DNA from: Scytonematopsis contorta HA4267-MV1 | GTDB taxonomy: Bacteria > Cyanobacteriota > Cyanobacteriia > Cyanobacteriales > Nostocaceae | NCBI GenBank assembly: GCA_019359035.1 | Contig: JAHHIC010000074.1 | Span: forward strand, 1 to 64,000 | Length of the DNA stretch: 64,000 nt | Direction of reading: 5' to 3' | Shown here: positions 60,137 through 64,000 of the stretch, in pieces | Layout: each line of letters starts with the position of its first letter | Position numbering within the stretch: the first letter of the stretch is position 1 | Program-made: the position numbers and the translations under genes | The notes under the pieces: generated by a model | What the model was told of the DNA's origin: nothing | What the model saw: only the letters and a program-made list of their open reading frames with translations | Databases searched by the model: none

Positions 60137-61177
60137 CTAGACAGCACCACTATTTTTGTTAAACAAAACAAGAACTGTTTTGACAATTAATTGTAAATCA
60201 TACAATAAACTCCAATTCTGCTGATACTGTAAATCCAAACGAATCACATCCTCAAAACTACGTACCGTAGAGCGTCCATTGACTTGCCATTCTCCTGTCA
60301 TACCAGGTTTAACGTCTAAACGTTGCCATTCTGGGACTTCGTAGCTTGCTACCTCATCAGGTGTGGGTGGTCTAGTACCAACCAAACTCATTTCTCCTTT
60401 AAGAACATTCCAAAACTGAGGTAGTTCATCTAGACTAGTACGACGTAAGAAACGTCCAACTCTGGTAATTCTAGGGTCATTGTCATTCTTAAAAAAAGCT
60501 CCCTGCACTTGGTTTACCACCAGAGCTTTCTTGGATTCAGCATCCACACACATCGAGCGGAATTTCCAAATTTTAAAGGGTCTTCCCATCCAACCACACC
60601 TCGTTTGGTTAAATAAAATCGGTCCTGGGTCGTTGATTGTAATGGCAATGACGATAGGAACTGATAAAAATCCTGTAATTACTAAGCCTACAATAGCCCC
60701 CACAATATCTATCAAGCGTTTCATCCAAGAACGTACAGATGGGTGAGTGGCTGGTAATTCTTCATCCAGTTTTTGATTTGGCAGTAACGACGTATCCTCA
60801 TGGGAATCAATGGAAAAAACCTTATCCAACCCAGTCAGATTTAATACTGCCATTACTTTAGGTGTAACATTTTGTAGTATAAATTCAATCCCCTTTTCCT
60901 GAGCTATTTTGAAATTACTGACTAAAGCACCTAAACCGCTGCTATCCATAAAAGTGGTTTCCTTAAAGTCAATAATAATTTGCTTTAATGTTTCACTTTT
61001 TAAAGTTAACTCTTGACAGGTTTGCTTAAACGCGACAGCTTCAAGCACGCTCAACCTCGTGGGAACCTGTACTACAGCGGTGTCGTTCAGGAATGTGACT
61101 AAAAAATTATCCTCTTGTGGTTGAGTACTCATTAAACCTTGCACCATTTGCCCTTGATTTTGTAATCTACTAAACAT
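60137..61177 (-). CDS. STAS domain-sugar transferase fusion
   Basis: The 346-residue protein has an N-terminal STAS domain (about 25-130) with TTFMDSSGLGALV (candidate phospho-Ser79/80). One membrane segment (about 157-181) and a bacterial sugar transferase domain (about 185-340) follow. Landmarks of the latter are FNQTRCGWMGRPFKIWKFRSM, TSLDELPQFWNVLKGEMSLVG and KPGMTGEWQVNGRS. Such transferases load the first sugar phosphate onto undecaprenyl phosphate. The STAS domain could place exopolysaccharide initiation under control of a Ser kinase/anti-sigma pathway; this is inference. Confidence 0.9.
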   Translation of the reverse strand: MFSRLQNQGQMVQGLMSTQPQEDNFLVTFLNDTAVVQVPTRLSVLEAVAFKQTCQELTLKSETLKQIIIDFKETTFMDSSGLGALVSNFKIAQEKGIEFILQNVTPKVMAVLNLTGLDKVFSIDSHEDTSLLPNQKLDEELPATHPSVRSWMKRLIDIVGAIVGLVITGFLSVPIVIAITINDPGPILFNQTRCGWMGRPFKIWKFRSMCVDAESKKALVVNQVQGAFFKNDNDPRITRVGRFLRRTSLDELPQFWNVLKGEMSLVGTRPPTPDEVASYEVPEWQRLDVKPGMTGEWQVNGRSTVRSFEDVIRLDLQYQQNWSLLYDLQLIVKTVLVLFNKNSGAV

Positions 61178-61350
61178 TATTGTTCCCTAGCGAATAACTT
61201 AACGTAATGTCATTTCTGTAGCAATAACGACTTGTAGCAAGTTGTTTAAAATGTGAAACTAAGTTGGCAAAACTACAGTTCACAATAGAACAAGAAGCCT
61301 AATAGCTTTTTATTGTTCTACGTTGCACGTAAGCGTTGCTCGCACATTAA

Positions 61351-62148
61351 ATGACTGCTAAAACCCCCGTAATACCATCTGCACGCCTGATTGAAGTCTT
61401 TTCTGCTATCCAAGGAGAGGGGCACAATGTTGGGACACGTCAGATTTTTATTCGTTTTGCGCTTTGCGATTTACGTTGCCACTTTTGCGATAGCGCTCAT
61501 ACTTGGCACGTACCCAAAACTTGTAGAATAGAGCAAACACCTGGTTTACGCGATTTTGAAATTTACTCTAATCCTGTCCCTCTACCTATATTACTCGAAT
61601 CTATAAAGCAGCAAAATTTACCTGCTCTCCACGATAGCATAAGTATAACTGGTGGCGAGCCGCTGCTACATGCCGCTTTCCTAGTAGAATTTTTACCCCA
61701 ATTACGCTCAGTAACCGGACTTCCTGTCTATCTAGAAACTGGTGGACATCGTCCAGAAGAATTAGCGATGATTTTACCCCATCTCAACTCTGTAGGTATG
61801 GATTTTAAACTACCTAGCGTTAGTGGCGAAAGTCGTTGGCAAGAACATACAAAATTTCTTCAACTTTGCTACGACTCACAAATAGAAATATTTGTCAAAA
61901 TAATTGTTTCAAATAAGACAGATTTAGCTGATTTGGAGCGCTCAGCTAACGTTATTGCGGAAATAAATCCATCAATTAAAGTATTTTTACAACCCGTAAC
62001 CCCTCTAGAGTCTACTGAAAATCCCACCCAAGAAATTATTGTTGCTCCTTCTCCAGAGCAAGTTTTAAGTTGGCAAGAACTAATGAAACGAACTATCAAA
62101 GACGTTCGCGTCATACCACAGACCCACAAGATGTTGAATCAGCTTTAA
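61351..62148 (+). CDS. queE: 7-carboxy-7-deazaguanine synthase
   Basis: A radical SAM enzyme converting carboxy-tetrahydropterin to CDG in queuosine synthesis. The cluster-binding CDLRCHFC (Cys39, Cys43, Cys46) has the classic CX3CX2C spacing, and the N-terminus IEVFSAIQGEGHNVGTRQIFIRF is typical. SITGGEPLLH binds SAM. 265 residues. queF is 11 kb away. Confidence 0.94.
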   Translation: MTAKTPVIPSARLIEVFSAIQGEGHNVGTRQIFIRFALCDLRCHFCDSAHTWHVPKTCRIEQTPGLRDFEIYSNPVPLPILLESIKQQNLPALHDSISITGGEPLLHAAFLVEFLPQLRSVTGLPVYLETGGHRPEELAMILPHLNSVGMDFKLPSVSGESRWQEHTKFLQLCYDSQIEIFVKIIVSNKTDLADLERSANVIAEINPSIKVFLQPVTPLESTENPTQEIIVAPSPEQVLSWQELMKRTIKDVRVIPQTHKMLNQL

Positions 62149-62149
62149 G

Positions 62150-62322
62150 GGGGGAGTGAGGAGTGGGGAGTGAGGAGTGGGGAGTTTTGGGATGGGGGAA
62201 TGAGGGAGCAATTACCAATTACCAATTACCAATTACCAATTACCAATTACCAATTACCAATTCCCAATTCCCAATTCCCAATTACCAATTACCAATTCCC
62301 AATTCCCAATTCCCAATTCCCA
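62150..62322. repeat. STRR heptamer arrays GGGGAGT and CAATTAC/CAATTCC
   Basis: GGGGAGTGAGGAGT-type units (62152-62184) are followed by ~15 head-to-tail heptamers of the CAATTAC and CAATTCC type (62210-62321). They lie between the convergent queE and DUF3318 genes and reach to within 3 bp of the DUF3318 stop. Confidence 0.9.
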
Positions 62323-62323
62323 T

Positions 62324-62968
62324 CTATTCGTCGTAGTCTTCGTTGCCTTTTGACTTAGCTCTGGCTTTATTAGCGCTCTTTTTGAGTGCCGATAACCGCG
62401 CTTCGTACTTGGAACGTTGACGTTTATTAGGAGACAATTCAATTAAGGTTTTTAAAGCACTACCCAAACTCTTATAAGCATTGGGGAGAGTGTAACCAAA
62501 ACGCTGTGCTAAGGCAATTGCTTTTTCGTCGGCTTCGACTAATTCAATTACTTGCTTTTGTCCATTATTTTTTTGATAAAGACGCCAGCCAGAAACGCCA
62601 CATAAGGCCATCGCTAAAATTAAAAGTAATCCGTCCTGTACCCACAGTTCACCCACAGCACCACCTAAACCAATTGCTAGGGCTGCCATTTCCCAACCGT
62701 CTTTAGGTATTGTGTCATTTTGAATACGGGCAACTTCATGCCAAAACAGCAAATTACGCTGGTCCATAGCAAGGTTATCCCATTTAACCAAGTCAATTTG
62801 AATTTCAACTTGGTCTTTACCGATTTCTTCAGAGCGAATAATGGGTGGGTTCACTTCTGTTGAACCTTCAACAGTAACCCAACTTTGTAATTCTGGCGGT
62901 AGTAAGCCTTTTAACCGTCTCAGTTCGCTCATTTCCGCTTTGGCAGAGGAAGTAGCATAAGAAGTCAT
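62324..62968 (-). CDS. DUF3318 domain-containing protein
   Basis: 214 residues. Landmarks are [20 protein letters not shown] and [20 protein letters not shown], in which a HEVAR motif resembles the metal-binding helix of zinc peptidases, and two adjacent membrane segments ([36 protein letters not shown]). The C-terminus is basic. A cyanobacterial family of unknown function. Confidence 0.85.
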   Translation of the reverse strand: MTSYATSSAKAEMSELRRLKGLLPPELQSWVTVEGSTEVNPPIIRSEEIGKDQVEIQIDLVKWDNLAMDQRNLLFWHEVARIQNDTIPKDGWEMAALAIGLGGAVGELWVQDGLLLILAMALCGVSGWRLYQKNNGQKQVIELVEADEKAIALAQRFGYTLPNAYKSLGSALKTLIELSPNKRQRSKYEARLSALKKSANKARAKSKGNEDYDE

Positions 62969-63047
62969 AAAAATCCAGCCCTAGAAAAATTCAGTATATA
63001 GTGAGGGTATCACTTCGGAGTATAGCTATTTCCGTGGTTGCTCGGCT

Positions 63048-63605
63048 TCATCCGGTGGGAAATCTTCCGCGCCTTTTTCGCGCTTCCATAGCTTTTTCCA
63101 AAACATCCAGTAATCCGGGTGCTTGTTCCTGGATACTAAGTAATAATCTCTCCCCTAATTCTAAATTACCTGGGTCTCTACCGGTTTTCATTACCGCTTG
63201 AAGACGAGGTAAAGCGACATTATCCACAAGCTCAATTAAACCGCTTAAACAACGAACGAATTGTTTTTCCGTAAGATTTGAGTCTTCTAGGGGGAATTCT
63301 ATTATCGCTCGAATTTCGCCGTCAGATGGGTCATATTCCCACTGCAGCATTTTAGTTTCCCAGGAAATCGCTAGCATTGTTTGAAGGATAGCAGTTTTGT
63401 GACGGTGTTTTTGAATACCCGTTATAACTTGTGGTGCAAACAGCCGAAAAAAACGTCCGTCTTCATCCAATTGAACAACGATTAAAAAATCATCGATGTT
63501 TTGAGCTTCAACACCAGTAATAATCCGGTTTTCTTCATCATCAACACTGTAATCCCAACCAAGGCTATCGAGATACTTGGCAATTTGTTGTACAGTAGCT
63601 GCCAT
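63048..63605 (-). CDS. YbjN domain-containing protein
   Basis: 185 residues with the YbjN/TY3-like fold: YLDSLGWDYSVDDEENRIITGV, FLIVVQLDEDGRFFRLFAPQV, then KTAILQTMLAISWETKMLQWEYDPSDGEIRAIIEFPLED. The last ~50 residues are helical with a basic end. Such proteins resemble chaperone-like secretion folds; function in cyanobacteria is unknown. Confidence 0.82.
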   Translation of the reverse strand: MAATVQQIAKYLDSLGWDYSVDDEENRIITGVEAQNIDDFLIVVQLDEDGRFFRLFAPQVITGIQKHRHKTAILQTMLAISWETKMLQWEYDPSDGEIRAIIEFPLEDSNLTEKQFVRCLSGLIELVDNVALPRLQAVMKTGRDPGNLELGERLLLSIQEQAPGLLDVLEKAMEARKRRGRFPTG

Positions 63606-63647
63606 AAATCCTTTACCTTTACCTTAGTTTCAGTATTAGTGACGATT

Positions 63648-64000
63648 ATGCGTAAATCAACTTTAATTTTAGCCTTATTACCATTAATTTTTACCCTTGG
63701 TGGCTGTAGTGTGGACTCAGGGGAAACAAATACAACTAACCCTCAAGGTAATACCAATCAAGGTAACAAGCCTCAAAGTAACAATAGCCCAACTGGACAA
63801 GCTACTAGTAGTCGATTAAACACAATAAAAAGTCGTGGTCAGATAATTTGTGGTGTTAGTGGAGAATTACCAGGCTTTAGTTTTGTTGGTAGTGATGGAA
63901 AATACAGCGGTTTAGATGTGGATGTGTGTCGCGCTATCGCATCAGCTTTATTTGACAACCCTGACGCAGTAGAATACCGAAATCTTAATGCCAAAGAAAG
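63648..64000 (+). CDS. Amino acid ABC transporter substrate-binding protein (partial)
   Basis: The gene starts MRKSTLILALLPLIFTLGG and has a lipobox LGGC (Cys20), so it is a lipoprotein. An Asn/Gln-rich linker follows, then the SBP_bac_3 opening RGQIICGVSGELPGFSFVGSDGKYSGLDVDVCRAIASALF. This matches the NatB/AapJ-type polar amino acid binding proteins of cyanobacteria. It runs off the right edge after ~117 codons; permease genes are expected beyond. Confidence 0.9.
   Translation, partial: MRKSTLILALLPLIFTLGGCSVDSGETNTTNPQGNTNQGNKPQSNNSPTGQATSSRLNTIKSRGQIICGVSGELPGFSFVGSDGKYSGLDVDVCRAIASALFDNPDAVEYRNLNAKE

Noticed and set aside
62170-62442. Frames with [12 protein letters not shown] or [11 protein letters not shown] repeats
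   Set aside because: They are readings of the CAATTAC/CAATTCC heptamer array on either strand.

Overview
The window is chromosomal DNA from a filamentous, probably heterocyst-forming (Nostocales-type) cyanobacterium. Evidence: an allophycocyanin operon (apcE-apcA-apcB-apcC), a cyanobacterial-order ATP synthase operon lacking beta and epsilon, the N-terminal half of a split DnaE carrying an N-intein, an Flv1/Flv3 flavodiiron pair, a tmRNA with a cyanobacterial-type tag, and many heptamer (STRR-type) arrays and small palindromic repeats of the kind seen in Nostoc/Calothrix/Rivularia relatives. The DNA is AT-rich. Only three HIP1 octamers (GCGATCGC) were noticed.

Layout. 0-5 kb: end of an unidentified gene, an array of palindromes, a TPR protein, an ACP phosphodiesterase-like protein, a nested-palindrome element with tandem repeats at its edges, and an acyl-CoA dehydrogenase/cyclase fusion. 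5-14 kb: a multi-PAS/GAF histidine kinase, a retropepsin-like lipoprotein, carA, a STAS protein, mrnC-rlmB and a DUF1816 protein. 14-21 kb: alpha/beta hydrolase, CAP-domain protein, DsbA-like protein directly behind the split dnaE-N, and a dicarboxylate/amino-acid symporter. 21-31 kb: flv1 and flv3, a second nested-palindrome element, a signal peptide-HEAT-TM-NACHT NTPase, a Uma2 protein, a tandem HNH-like protein and ssrA. 31-38 kb: atp operon on the minus strand (atp1-a-c-b'-b-delta-alpha-gamma). 38-51 kb: methyltransferase, a CcdA paralogue, apcE/A/B/C, ftsW, ccdA-ccs1, queF. 51-58 kb: small conserved cyanobacterial genes, SRP RNA, YciI and 2H phosphoesterase proteins, a 27-unit 23-bp array joined to a third nested-palindrome element, a DUF697-type GTPase, initiator tRNA, and the rsfS-CGLD27-asparaginase cluster. 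58-64 kb: GT4 glycosyltransferase, a STAS-sugar transferase fusion, queE, DUF3318 and YbjN proteins, and the start of an amino-acid ABC transporter binding protein.

Most genes are core photosynthetic and housekeeping functions: light harvesting, ATP synthesis, O2 photoreduction, cytochrome c maturation, translation support and queuosine synthesis. The unusual content is (i) small palindromic elements whose outer ends run directly into tandem arrays sharing their terminal bases, (ii) heptamer arrays placed as inverted pairs between genes, including inside the atp operon and between flv3 and flv1, (iii) the HEAT-TM-NACHT NTPase, and (iv) several fusions or duplications (acyl-CoA dehydrogenase-cyclase, STAS-sugar transferase, double HNH-like protein next to ssrA). 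No transposase, prophage or CRISPR array was found.
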